64,000 nt of DNA from JAICUF01 sp038250675 (GTDB lineage Bacteria; Gemmatimonadota; Gemmatimonadetes; Gemmatimonadales; GWC2-71-9). Position numbers and translations under genes: made by a program. The stretch spans positions 1-64,000 of the forward strand of contig JBBSCB010000004.1 of the NCBI GenBank assembly GCA_038250675.1, read 5' to 3'. Below the pieces are notes generated by a model. That model ran no database searches, was not told where the DNA came from, and saw only the letters and a list, made by a program, of their open reading frames with translations. Numbering within the stretch: position 1 is the stretch's first letter; every line of letters starts with the position of its first letter. This document shows, in pieces, positions 16,036 to 24,938 of this stretch.

Positions 16036-17112
16036 ATGGCCAAACTCTTCACGCCGAAGCTGGTCCTCCGCGGCTTCGAGATCTTCGTGGCGGCATCCCT
16101 CGTGGGGTTTGCCCTCACCCTGATCTACGGCAACAACTTTCCCGCATTCCTGTCGGCCCTGGGTCGCCTGCACTGGGGCTGGCTGCTGGTCGGCGTCGGC
16201 CTCGCGTCGCTGGACTGGATCGGGGGGGGACTCCGGCTCTGGGTCGTGGCGCGCGAGGTGTACCCGAGTCCGCCGCTGAAGGGGATGATCCTGGCCGGGG
16301 GAATGAGCGCGTGGGCCGCGTACGTCACGCCGCTGCAATCGGGCGCGGGCCCGATGATGATGTACACCATGCGGCGCTACGGGGTGCCGCTGCCGGTGGC
16401 GGTCACCTCCACGCTCATGACCTTCATCGCCACCGTGGCGTTCTTCGCGATCGCGGGCCCGCTGGCGATCGTGTTCGGCGCCGGCAAGTCGCTGGGCGAG
16501 CGGGGCAACGTGCTCGGCCTGTCGCTCTACGATCTCTTTCTGGGAAGCCTGGGCGTCTTTGCCGGACTGGGCGTCCTGCTGGTGATCGTCATCATCTTTC
16601 CCCGGCTGGTGCGGGACCTCATCCAGCGCCTGGCGGAGCGGCTGGGCCGGCGCAGCACGCGGGTGGCGGCCGGGCTCACCAAGCTCACCGCCGGGCTCGA
16701 TGAGGCCCACGCGAGCGTCGTGGCGTTCAACACGCCGCGCGGTTGGCTCGCCCTGTTCTGGGCGGTGCTGCTGTCCGGCCCGTCGCACGCCAACAAGCTC
16801 CTCGCCGGCTACGTCACCCTGCGGGTGCTCGGTATCGAGGTCCATTTCGTCGACGTGCTCCTGCTCCAGACCCTCATCACCTTCCTCCTGTACTTCGCCC
16901 CCACGCCGGGCGCCTCCGGGATCGCCGAGGTGATGTCCGCCGCGGTGATGTCGGTCTACGTGCCGCGGGAGCTGACGCCGATCTACACGCTCATCTGGCG
17001 GATGATCCTGAGCTACTACACGATCGGGTTCGGCTTCTTTGTCTTCTCGGGCTGGGTGCGGAAGGGCCTCAAGGGGATCGAGGCCGCGCCCGAAGCGGAG
17101 GCGCCGGCCTGA
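16036..17112 (+). CDS. Lysylphosphatidylglycerol synthase-like integral membrane protein (UPF0104)
   Basis: This 358-residue inner-membrane protein has about eight hydrophobic helices and the family signature PTPGASGIAE at 289-298. The family is the transmembrane flippase-like domain of MprF/LPG synthases; stand-alone members lack the lysyl-transferase domain and their substrates are mostly unknown. I chose the ATG at 16036 (MAKLFTPK); the upstream open frame is not conserved in character. The next gene, an ABC exporter, begins two bases after the stop, so both are likely one transcriptional unit, perhaps acting on envelope lipids. Confidence 0.85.
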   Translation: MAKLFTPKLVLRGFEIFVAASLVGFALTLIYGNNFPAFLSALGRLHWGWLLVGVGLASLDWIGGGLRLWVVAREVYPSPPLKGMILAGGMSAWAAYVTPLQSGAGPMMMYTMRRYGVPLPVAVTSTLMTFIATVAFFAIAGPLAIVFGAGKSLGERGNVLGLSLYDLFLGSLGVFAGLGVLLVIVIIFPRLVRDLIQRLAERLGRRSTRVAAGLTKLTAGLDEAHASVVAFNTPRGWLALFWAVLLSGPSHANKLLAGYVTLRVLGIEVHFVDVLLLQTLITFLLYFAPTPGASGIAEVMSAAVMSVYVPRELTPIYTLIWRMILSYYTIGFGFFVFSGWVRKGLKGIEAAPEAEAPA

Positions 17113-17114
17113 CG

Positions 17115-18899
17115 ATGGCCGCGGCGGACGAGGCCCCCGACCGGATCTACGACGCACGGCTGTTTCGGCGGCTGCTGCGCTACCTGCGCCCGCACGTGGC
17201 CCTCGCCGCCGCCGCCGTGGTTCTGCTGCTGCTGAGCGCGGGGCTCGCGCTGGTGGGGCCGGAGTTGACGCGGCGGGTGATCGACGTCGCGATCCCGCGG
17301 GGCGATCGGGGGCTGCTCACGACGCTCGCCGGTCTCTACCTGGCGGCGCTGCTGCTGGAGTTCCTGGCCGACTACGGCCAGGCGCTGCTCACGACGCTGA
17401 TCGGCCAGCGGGTGATGTACGATCTGCGGACCGCCATTTTCGCCCATCTCCAGCGGCTCAGCATTCCGTACTTCGATACCCATCCGGTGGGACGCCTCAT
17501 GACCCGGGTGACCAACGACGTCGAGACCCTCAACGAGCTGTTCTCGTCCGGCCTCGTGACGGTGTTCGGTGACCTGTTCACGCTGATCGCGATCATGGTC
17601 ATGATGCTGATGGAGGACTGGCGGCTGGCGCTGGTGGCATTCGCGGTGATTCCCCTGGTGTGGCTCACTGCGACGGTGTTCCGCCGAAGCGTCCGCGAGG
17701 CGTTCCGTGACATCCGGACGCGGCTGGCCCGGCTGAACAGTTATCTCCAGGAGCAGCTCACCGGCATGCGGGTCGTCCAGCTCTTTGGGCGCGAACGCGT
17801 CTCCGCCGAGCGGTTCGACGGGCTGAATCGCGACTACCTGGACGCCAATCTCCGCTCCATCACGGTCTACGCGGTGTTTTTTCCGGTGATCGAGGTGCTG
17901 TCCGCAGTGGCCCTGGCGCTGCTGCTGTACTACGGCGGCCTGCGCGCGCTGGGCGGGACGCTGACGGTGGGCGTGCTGGCCGCGTTCATCCAGCTGACCC
18001 GGCGGTTCTTCCAGCCGCTCCAGGACCTCTCGGAGAAGGTCAACCTGCTGCAGAGCGCCATGGCATCGTCCGAGCGGGTGTTCCAGCTCCTCGACGAGCC
18101 GGTCACGGTGACCGAGCCGGCCGAGCCGGTCCGGCTCCCGAAGCCGCTGCGGGGTGAGGTGCGTTTCGAGGGCGTCTGGTTCCGCTATGCGCCCGATGGG
18201 CCGTGGGTGCTGCGCGATGTGACCTTCACGGCGGCGCCCGGCCGCACGTTGGCGCTGGTGGGTCACACCGGTGCGGGGAAGACGACGATCATCAGTCTGC
18301 TGCTCCGCTTCTATGATCCGGTCGAGGGGCGCATCACCGTGGATGGTGTGGACATCCGCGAGCTCGCCTCCGAGACGCTGCGGGGCCTGATCGGGTTTGT
18401 CCAGCAGGACCTCTTCCTGTTCACCGGGGACGTGCTGCACAATGTGGTGCTCGATGCCGCCATCACCCCGGACGCCGCGGCGCTGGCGGCGCGCCGGGTC
18501 GGGGCCGACCGGTTCATCGACCGGCTGCCGGCGGGGTACGCGCACGTACTGGGGGAGCGGGGCCGCAGTCTCAGCGTGGGTGAGCGGCAGCTCCTCAGCT
18601 TTGCGCTGGCGCTGGCCCGAGATCCCCGGATCCTGGTCCTCGACGAGGCAACCAGCTCGGTGGATGCGGAGGCGGAGGCCCAGATCCAGGAGGCGCTGGC
18701 CGAGCTGATGGCCGGGCGGACCAGCCTTGTGGTGGCTCACCGGCTGAGCACGATCCTCCATGCCGACGAGATCCTGGTGCTCCACCATGGCGAGATTCGC
18801 GAGCGCGGCACCCACCGCACGCTGCTGGCGCAGCGGGGCATCTACCAGCGGCTGTACCAGCTGCAACGGCACGGTGAAGATGATCGGCGGACCGCGTGA
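17115..18899 (+). CDS. ABC exporter, fused permease and ATPase (MsbA/ABCB-like)
   Basis: This 594-residue half-transporter would dimerise in the inner membrane and export a substrate, often a lipid or peptide, using ATP. Six membrane helices lie in about residues 28-310, with the coupling-helix region around EQLTGMRVVQLFGRE. The ATPase domain shows Walker A GHTGAGKT (383-390), the signature LSVGE (486-490), in which V replaces the usual G, and Walker B ILVLDEATSSVD (506-517). The start is fixed by the two-base gap after the LPG-synthase-like gene. The substrate is not predictable. Confidence 0.93.
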   Translation: MAAADEAPDRIYDARLFRRLLRYLRPHVALAAAAVVLLLLSAGLALVGPELTRRVIDVAIPRGDRGLLTTLAGLYLAALLLEFLADYGQALLTTLIGQRVMYDLRTAIFAHLQRLSIPYFDTHPVGRLMTRVTNDVETLNELFSSGLVTVFGDLFTLIAIMVMMLMEDWRLALVAFAVIPLVWLTATVFRRSVREAFRDIRTRLARLNSYLQEQLTGMRVVQLFGRERVSAERFDGLNRDYLDANLRSITVYAVFFPVIEVLSAVALALLLYYGGLRALGGTLTVGVLAAFIQLTRRFFQPLQDLSEKVNLLQSAMASSERVFQLLDEPVTVTEPAEPVRLPKPLRGEVRFEGVWFRYAPDGPWVLRDVTFTAAPGRTLALVGHTGAGKTTIISLLLRFYDPVEGRITVDGVDIRELASETLRGLIGFVQQDLFLFTGDVLHNVVLDAAITPDAAALAARRVGADRFIDRLPAGYAHVLGERGRSLSVGERQLLSFALALARDPRILVLDEATSSVDAEAEAQIQEALAELMAGRTSLVVAHRLSTILHADEILVLHHGEIRERGTHRTLLAQRGIYQRLYQLQRHGEDDRRTA

Positions 18900-18975
18900 G
18901 CCGTCGCTTGCGTCTCTCCGTTTGCCCCGGGTACGTTTGTCGAACTTCGGTCTCTTTCCCCGGACCCGATCAGCC

Positions 18976-20214
18976 ATGATACAGCTCGAAATCGGTGGGC
19001 GGACCTACCCGATCGCCGAAGGTGAGATCGTGCTCGGCGCGGGGCCCGACGCCGGCGTGCCCGTGACGGGAGCGGGCGTGGCCGCCAGGCATGCCGTGGT
19101 CCAGGGCCGGGCCGACGGCGGCGCGGCCATTCGGGGTGCGCCCGGAGCCGACGTGCTGGTGAACGGCGTGCGGCTGGGCACCGACCCGACGCCGCTCCTG
19201 CACGGCGACAAGCTACAGATCGGTCAGACCGAGATCCTGGTGGTGGATGCCCGGCGGGCCGGTCAGACCCAGATCATGGCCGCCATCGACGTTCCGGACG
19301 GGCCGGCAGTACCGGCGCCGCGACGCGAGCGTCCATCCGCCGCCGGTCGCGTGGTCTGCCTGACGGACGGCCGCGAGTACAGCGTGGGCAATGAGGCCCT
19401 CGTCTTTGGGCGTGAAGCGGGGGCCGATGTCGTGGTGCCCGGCGACGACGTGTCGCGCCGCCACGCGGAGATCCGGGGCACCGACGCGGGCTACGTCCTG
19501 GTGGACCTGAGCGCCAACGGCACCTACGTCAACGGCGCGCGCATCGCCGACGCGCGCCCGCTGGTGCGCGGGGACGTAATCCGGATCGGCCCCGACGAGT
19601 TCCGCTTCCACGCGCCGTCCGAGGGCCCGCCGCCCGGCGCGGTCCAGCGACTCAGCGACACGATGCACGGCATGCCGGCGACGCCGCTGCCTGCGGTACC
19701 CGTGCTGCCGCCGCCCATCGCGTCGCTGCTGATGCGGAGCGGAGCGTCGAAGGGGACGCGAGTGTCGCTGCGATCGCCGGTGGTCAGCATAGGCCGCGGC
19801 GAATACAACGACGTCGTGATCGCCGACCCGAGCGTCAGCACCATGCACGCCAAGCTGCAGCGGCGCGATGGGGTGTGGACGGTGGTGGACCTGGGATCGA
19901 CCAACGGCACGTTCATGGAGGACGAGCGCGTGAGCGACGACGCCCCGATCGCGCCGGGCACGACACTGCGCTTTGGCGAGGTGGCGGCAATGTTCGAGCC
20001 GCTGGACGAGGTCCTCCCGGTGGCCGGATCGGGCACCCGGGCGGTGCCCGGCGTCGGCGCGGCGCGGAAACTCGGCGAGGAACGCCTGGTTGCGAAGCGG
20101 CCGGTCCGGCGCCAGACTTCGCGGCCGCGCGAGCGGTCGGTACGCGTCTGGGTGGTCGTCACGATCGTCCTGGCTCTGGCGGCCGCGGGGGCCGCCTTCC
20201 TGTTGTTGACCTAG
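18976..20214 (+). CDS. Triple-FHA-domain protein with C-terminal membrane anchor
   Basis: This 412-residue protein has three forkhead-associated domains, which bind phosphothreonine peptides. FHA1 (about 1-90) is degenerate. FHA2 (about 125-210) keeps FGR, SRRHAEI and SANGTYVNG. FHA3 (about 252-345) keeps IGRGEYNDVVI, STMHAKL and GSTNGTF. A single hydrophobic segment at about 391-411 follows an arginine-rich stretch, predicting a tail anchor with the FHA domains in the cytoplasm. A PP2C phosphatase gene starts 9 bases downstream, so this is probably a reader/eraser pair for Ser/Thr phosphorylation. No kinase gene is in the window. The start was chosen from the FHA1 homology; no ribosome-binding site is obvious. 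Confidence 0.92.
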   Translation: MIQLEIGGRTYPIAEGEIVLGAGPDAGVPVTGAGVAARHAVVQGRADGGAAIRGAPGADVLVNGVRLGTDPTPLLHGDKLQIGQTEILVVDARRAGQTQIMAAIDVPDGPAVPAPRRERPSAAGRVVCLTDGREYSVGNEALVFGREAGADVVVPGDDVSRRHAEIRGTDAGYVLVDLSANGTYVNGARIADARPLVRGDVIRIGPDEFRFHAPSEGPPPGAVQRLSDTMHGMPATPLPAVPVLPPPIASLLMRSGASKGTRVSLRSPVVSIGRGEYNDVVIADPSVSTMHAKLQRRDGVWTVVDLGSTNGTFMEDERVSDDAPIAPGTTLRFGEVAAMFEPLDEVLPVAGSGTRAVPGVGAARKLGEERLVAKRPVRRQTSRPRERSVRVWVVVTIVLALAAAGAAFLLLT

Positions 20215-20223
20215 CGGAGTCAC

Positions 20224-21012
20224 GTGCACTTCACCTGTGCAGCCCGGACCGATGTCGGCATCGTCCGATCGGGCAACGAAGACAATTACCTCATGCTCGC
20301 CGAACGCGGCGTGTTCATTGTCGCGGACGGCATGGGCGGCCATGCCGCGGGTGAGGTGGCGAGCGAGATGGCCGTGCGCATCATCTCACGTGAGCTCGGG
20401 TCACTGCGCGGTCTCGGCGAGACCGAGAGCGCCGAGCGGGTGAGCCAGGCCATCCGAACTGCCAACGACGCGATTTTCTCCCGCACCCTGGCCGAACACG
20501 ACAAGCGGGGAATGGGAACCACCACGACGGTCCTGGCGCTGCAGCCGCGACGCTATCTGATCGGGCAGGTGGGCGACAGCCGGGCGTATCTGCTTCGCAA
20601 CGGCTCGTTTGTGCAGCTCACCAAGGACCACTCGTACGTGCAGGAGCAGGTCGACGCCGGTCTGCTCACGGCGGATCAGGCGCGGGTGCACCCGTACAGC
20701 AACGTGATCACGCGCTGCGTCGGGGCGGGGGTGGACGTCGTGCCGGACGTCTACGCCGGCGAGCTCCAGGAGGGTGACATCGTCCTGCTCGCGTCCGACG
20801 GGCTCACCGGCATGCTGGAGGACGAGCACCTCACCCGCATCCTCCTCTCGGAGGGTGGCCCGCAGCGCTGGGTCGACCGGCTGATCACCGAAGCCAACCG
20901 GCGCGGCGGTCTCGACAACATCACCGCCATCGTCGTCCGGATCGACGCCATCGGCACCGCCACCGGGGAAAACAGCCTCGCGGGCACGCCGGCGCCCCAG
21001 CCCCAAGGCTGA
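20224..21012 (+). CDS. PP2C-family Ser/Thr protein phosphatase
   Basis: This 262-residue metal-dependent phosphatase (PrpC/Stp-like) removes phosphate from serine or threonine in the cytoplasm. Metal-binding and catalytic motifs are intact: RSGNED (15-20), DGMGGH (35-40), GDSRAY (117-122), SDGLTGM (191-197) and GGLDNIT (228-234). A CGGAG site precedes the GTG start. It lies directly after the triple-FHA gene and before a TPR/HD-GYP gene. The usual bacterial partner is a Hanks-type kinase, which is not present here. Confidence 0.94.
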   Translation: MHFTCAARTDVGIVRSGNEDNYLMLAERGVFIVADGMGGHAAGEVASEMAVRIISRELGSLRGLGETESAERVSQAIRTANDAIFSRTLAEHDKRGMGTTTTVLALQPRRYLIGQVGDSRAYLLRNGSFVQLTKDHSYVQEQVDAGLLTADQARVHPYSNVITRCVGAGVDVVPDVYAGELQEGDIVLLASDGLTGMLEDEHLTRILLSEGGPQRWVDRLITEANRRGGLDNITAIVVRIDAIGTATGENSLAGTPAPQPQG

Positions 21013-21029
21013 TTCCGGCTCTCCCGGAA
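21013..21029 (+). terminator. Hairpin after the PP2C gene
   Basis: TTCCGG (21013-21018) and CCGGAA (21024-21029) form a 6-bp stem starting immediately after the stop codon. No T-run follows. A second small hairpin (GTCGGC/GCCGAC) lies at 21100-21117. Confidence 0.3.
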
Positions 21030-21257
21030 CGCCGGGGGACGCTGCACTCTGCCACGGCCTCGCCCCGGGGCCACCTGCTGACTGGCTCCGGGCTAGCGGG
21101 TCGGCTTCCATGCCGACAGCTGTTCGCGCCCTATCTGGACCCGCCGCCGCAGCTTAGCCCGCCCCGCCTGCTGTCCCACCCTTTGACGCCCCGATCCGCC
21201 TGTGCTGGTACGCGGCTTGCCCGTCCGGAGCCCGTCCCCTGCTACGCCGGAGCTGCC

Positions 21258-22877
21258 GTGCGCCAGCCGTCCACATCGACGAATTCCTCAGCCACGCCGC
21301 GCGCATCCGCTGCCCGGCCTGCCGCGCCGCGCCGCGCGGCCGAGGTGCTCGAGGAGGGCCGCCAGCACGACCGGGCGGGCCGCATTGCCGACGCGCTGCG
21401 CTGCTACGGGGAGGCGTGCGAGCTGGGGACTGGCTCCGACGTGGGCGTCCGCGTGGAAGCGCTGCGGCGCCAAGGCATCATTTTCCATCTCCGCACCAAG
21501 CCGGACGAGGCTCGCCAGCTGTTCCAGCAGAGCCATGAGCTCGCCACCGCCATCGGGGACGACGTGCTCGCGGCTGAGGCGATCAACGCGATCGCCGGCC
21601 TGGCACTCGAGTCGGGCGACATCGAGGGCGCCCGCGCCGGCTTCAACCGCGCGATCGTCCTGGGCCGGAGCTGTCCGGTCATCGTCGCGCGGGTCGAGCA
21701 GAATCTCGGCATTCTCGCCAACATCCAGGGTCATCTTCCGGAAGCGCTGGGCCACTACGAGCGCTCGTTGAGCGCCAGCCAGGCGGCGGGCGATGACCGC
21801 GGATGCGCCATGGCCTACCACAACCTCGGGATGATCTGTTCCGACCGTCGCATGTGGGACGATGCCGACCGGAACTTCCGGCTCAGTCTCGAGATTGCCC
21901 GACGGCTCGACGACGTGCATCTCCAGGGACTCTGCCTCCTGAACCACTCGGAAGTGCACGTGGCCCGCCAGCGTTACGAGGAGGCGCGGCAGAGCGCCGA
22001 GGCCGCGCTTGCCATCTTCGACCGGCTGGGCGCGCGGCTGGACAAGGCGGATGCCTACAAGATTCTGGGCATGGTGTTCCGGGAGACCGGCCGCTCGGAG
22101 CTGGCCGAGTCGCGGCTTCGATCAGCGATCGAGCTGGCCAGCAGCAACAACTCGGTGCTGAGCGAGGCGGAAGCGTCCCGGGAGCTGGCCCGTCTGTATC
22201 AGGACATGGGCCGCAATCAGGATGCGCTCAGGCTGCTCAATGCGGCGCATCGGCTGTTTGGGCGGCTGGAGGCGCGGGTCGATCTCGTCGACGTTGCCGG
22301 CAAGGTGCAAAGTCTCGAGGGGACCTACCGGAACGTGGTCCGCAACTGGGGCAGCTCAATCGAATCGGCGGACAGCTACACGTTCGGCCACTGCGAGCGG
22401 GTGGCGGACTACGCCGTCACGGTGGCGCGCACGCTCGAGCTGGATGATGCGCGCTGCACGACCGTGCGGTTCGGCGCCTATCTGCACGATGTGGGCAAGG
22501 TGCGCGTGCCCCACGAGATCCTGAACAAGCCGGGACGCCTGACGCCGGAGGAGTTCGCGGTGATGCAGATGCACCCGGTGTATGGCATCGAGCTGCTGGC
22601 CGCCGTGGAGTTCCCGTGGGACCTCAAGCCGATCATCCGCTGGCATCACGAGAAGTACGACGGCACCGGCTACCCCGATCGGCTCCGCGGGGAGGAGATC
22701 CCGATCGAGGCGCAGATCATCTGCATCGTGGACGTCTATGACGCGTTGACGACGACGCGGAGCTACCGGCCCGCCATGTCGCACGAGGAGGGCCTCGCCG
22801 AGATGACCAGGTGCCGGAGCTGGTGGCGGCCGGATGTCTTTGCGGCGTTCATGAGCTCGGTGGGTCAGCGGGCGTGA
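21258..22877 (+). CDS. TPR-repeat HD-GYP domain protein (putative cyclic-di-GMP phosphodiesterase)
   Basis: This 539-residue protein combines an N-terminal series of tetratricopeptide-like helical repeats (about 25-340) with a C-terminal HD-GYP domain. The metal motif YLHDVGKV is at about 408-415 and HHEKYDGTGYP at about 463-473, followed by VDVYDALTTTRSYRPA. HD-GYP enzymes linearise cyclic-di-GMP; the repeats probably take protein partners. There is no receiver domain. I chose the GTG at 21258 because CGGAG lies 7 bases upstream; the frame is open back to a TTG at 21183. The stop overlaps the next gene as GTGA. Confidence 0.9.
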   Translation: MRQPSTSTNSSATPRASAARPAAPRRAAEVLEEGRQHDRAGRIADALRCYGEACELGTGSDVGVRVEALRRQGIIFHLRTKPDEARQLFQQSHELATAIGDDVLAAEAINAIAGLALESGDIEGARAGFNRAIVLGRSCPVIVARVEQNLGILANIQGHLPEALGHYERSLSASQAAGDDRGCAMAYHNLGMICSDRRMWDDADRNFRLSLEIARRLDDVHLQGLCLLNHSEVHVARQRYEEARQSAEAALAIFDRLGARLDKADAYKILGMVFRETGRSELAESRLRSAIELASSNNSVLSEAEASRELARLYQDMGRNQDALRLLNAAHRLFGRLEARVDLVDVAGKVQSLEGTYRNVVRNWGSSIESADSYTFGHCERVADYAVTVARTLELDDARCTTVRFGAYLHDVGKVRVPHEILNKPGRLTPEEFAVMQMHPVYGIELLAAVEFPWDLKPIIRWHHEKYDGTGYPDRLRGEEIPIEAQIICIVDVYDALTTTRSYRPAMSHEEGLAEMTRCRSWWRPDVFAAFMSSVGQRA

Positions 22878-23638
22878 GACTGCGGTGGCTGGTGATCGCG
22901 GCGATGGCCAGCGGCTGGGGCGCGTCGCTTGCGGGGCAGCAGTCGACCGAGATCGACAGCGTTGCCGTTCGCGGACTGATGGGTGAGCTCACTGCCGCCG
23001 TCCGTGCGGACGCCGATACCACGCCGCTCCTGCGCGGGCTCGGCGCGCGCATTGTCGGGGTGCAGGCGCGGTGGACGGACGTGGATATCGCGAGGCTCAC
23101 CGCGCTTCGGGTGCGTGACGACCTGGGAAGCGGCCTGCAAGCGATCATCACGGTCCAGATGCAGCGCCAGGACGCCGACGGCGCCGTCGTCACCGCCCAC
23201 CTCGCGGCCGATACAGCAGCCCGCAGCCAGGTGTTCGGCAACCTCGCCCGTATGCTGGCCCAGGTGGGCCACGCCGATGCCGCGGTCGCACTTCTGGACG
23301 AGCTTCCGGATGCCGCGCGCATCGCGGGGCTTGTCACCGGAGCGGGAAGGATCGCCGTGGGAAACCGGATTCGCGCCCAGCGGCTCCTGCATGCCGCGCG
23401 AGTCCGCCTCCCGCCGGGCGTGCCGATTCACGTGCTCGCCACGCTGGTGGAGGCGCAAGCCTCGGTGGGCGCCACGGACGAGGCTCTGTCCGTGCTGAAC
23501 GAACCCCGTTCGGCATACGACCGGACGCAACTGGCCACCCGGCTCATGGTGGACTGGGCCCGAAGCCAGCCGACACCGCGACGGCAGGCCGTGGCGCTGC
23601 TCTTCACCATCGAGTGTCTGCTGGGTCCGCTGCCCTGA
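22874..23638 (+). CDS. Hypothetical secreted alpha-helical protein
   Basis: I do not recognise this 254-residue protein. It begins with a likely signal peptide (RLRWLVIAAMASGWGASLAG). The rest is rich in alanine, leucine and charged residues and looks like irregular TPR-type helices, for example ARMLAQVGHADAAVALLDEL. It should be periplasmic. The GTG start overlaps the HD-GYP stop as GTGA, so it is translationally coupled and may be a sensor or partner for that protein. No catalytic motif is visible. Confidence 0.7.
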   Translation: MRLRWLVIAAMASGWGASLAGQQSTEIDSVAVRGLMGELTAAVRADADTTPLLRGLGARIVGVQARWTDVDIARLTALRVRDDLGSGLQAIITVQMQRQDADGAVVTAHLAADTAARSQVFGNLARMLAQVGHADAAVALLDELPDAARIAGLVTGAGRIAVGNRIRAQRLLHAARVRLPPGVPIHVLATLVEAQASVGATDEALSVLNEPRSAYDRTQLATRLMVDWARSQPTPRRQAVALLFTIECLLGPLP

Positions 23639-23657
23639 CTCGACGTTTCCGACATCC

Positions 23658-24938
23658 CTACAGCAGCGAGCGTGACTCCCCCAGCCGCCGTCGAACCTCG
23701 GCTGCGGTGAGCCCCAGCAGCGCCGGCGCGCCCTCCAGTCCCGGCGCACACGGGCGCGCGGTGAACACCCGCAGGCGGCGAGCGCTTCGGTAGAGCTCGT
23801 CGGCGACACGGGGCAGCCCGAGATGCCCGACCCGGCCTTCATCGGTCAAGCGCTCGACGTCGCCACCCCGGGTGCGGAGCGGCAGGTCCACCGACAGCAT
23901 CGACGTCCGGCTCGGAAAGTCCAGCAGCAGCTCGCCCGGCTCCAGTCCCACGTCGCCCGCCAGGGCATCCTCCACCTGTTCCAGCAGTTCCGGATCGTCC
24001 GCCGCCCAGGTGTCCCGCTCTGCCGGGACGTCGCTGGCGGGCAGATCGAGCGCGCGCTTGAACAGCCGGCGGGACCGGATGGCCCGGGCAATGCCCCGCG
24101 GATCGGCCCCGAGCAGAATCTCCATGAGCCCGTCATCGGTCAGATCGGCGATCGCCGCGACGGTGACCACGCCGGACCGCACCGCCGCGCGTGCCGCGCG
24201 CTTGAACATGCAGGTGGCCGAGCGGACCGCGTGATGCCAGTAGACGTTCCGGTACATCTGGTACTTGGCAAACAGGAGCGACTCGAGGGCGCTGACGCCC
24301 TTCTCGTGGACGCCGACCTCGCGCCGCCCTGCCATGCCGTCCACCAGCGTCAGCGACGAGAGCAGCCGATCGACGTCGACCGTACCGTAGGGCACGCCGC
24401 ACATGCGGGCGTCGCGGCTGAGATAGTCGATCTTGTCGAGATCGAGCGATCCCGAGATCAGGCCCTGCAGTGGACTGGCGCTGGTGCCGCGAATCAACGC
24501 CCCGATGTCCGCCGCCAGGTCGGGGCCGCCGATCGTGACCAGCGTATCGCCGAGTTCCCCCTCGCTGAGCTTGGCGACTCCCTGCGACTCGTGCGACGGA
24601 AATCCGGCTTCCTCGAGCGCATGGGAGAACGGATAGTGGCCGATGTCGTGCAGCAGCGCCGCCAGCTGCACGGCCAGACAATCCCGGGCGGCGACGCGTA
24701 CCAGCTCGCCGCGCTCCTCGAGCGCCGCCAGCGCGCGTCGGGTCAGGTGATAGGCGCCGAGCGCGTGTTCAAAGCGGGTGTGGGTGGCGCCGGGATAGAC
24801 GAGGAAGGCATGGCCGAGCTGGCGGATGTAGCGGAGTCGCTGGACGGCCGGCGTGTCCAGCGCGAGCTGCGCCGGCCGGTCCAGGCGGATGTTGTCCCAG
24901 AGCGGGTCGCGGATGACCTCGAGCTCGGGAGCGGTCAG
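23658..24938 (-). CDS. HD-superfamily phosphohydrolase (dGTPase-like, COG1078), probable CTG start
   Basis: This protein of about 426 residues has an HD metal-dependent phosphohydrolase domain like the YdhJ/SAMHD1-type dNTP hydrolases. Visible are TRFEHALG (His58), LLHDIGHYPFSHALEE (His97-Asp98, His101, His106) and LDLDKIDYLSRD. The family normally begins a few residues before IRDPLWDNIRLD. In this frame no ATG, GTG or TTG lies near that point. The only start-like codon is a CTG at 24938, which overlaps the pckA stop as CTGA. It would give a product starting TAPELEVIRDP after the initiator, matching the family. The next in-frame standard start would remove conserved residues. Confidence 0.85.
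   Translation of the reverse strand: MTAPELEVIRDPLWDNIRLDRPAQLALDTPAVQRLRYIRQLGHAFLVYPGATHTRFEHALGAYHLTRRALAALEERGELVRVAARDCLAVQLAALLHDIGHYPFSHALEEAGFPSHESQGVAKLSEGELGDTLVTIGGPDLAADIGALIRGTSASPLQGLISGSLDLDKIDYLSRDARMCGVPYGTVDVDRLLSSLTLVDGMAGRREVGVHEKGVSALESLLFAKYQMYRNVYWHHAVRSATCMFKRAARAAVRSGVVTVAAIADLTDDGLMEILLGADPRGIARAIRSRRLFKRALDLPASDVPAERDTWAADDPELLEQVEDALAGDVGLEPGELLLDFPSRTSMLSVDLPLRTRGGDVERLTDEGRVGHLGLPRVADELYRSARRLRVFTARPCAPGLEGAPALLGLTAAEVRRRLGESRSLL

Noticed and set aside
17016..18977. About 650-codon minus-strand frame opposite the ABC exporter
   Set aside because: Antisense shadow of a gene with all ABC motifs; no ribosome-binding site or recognisable domain.
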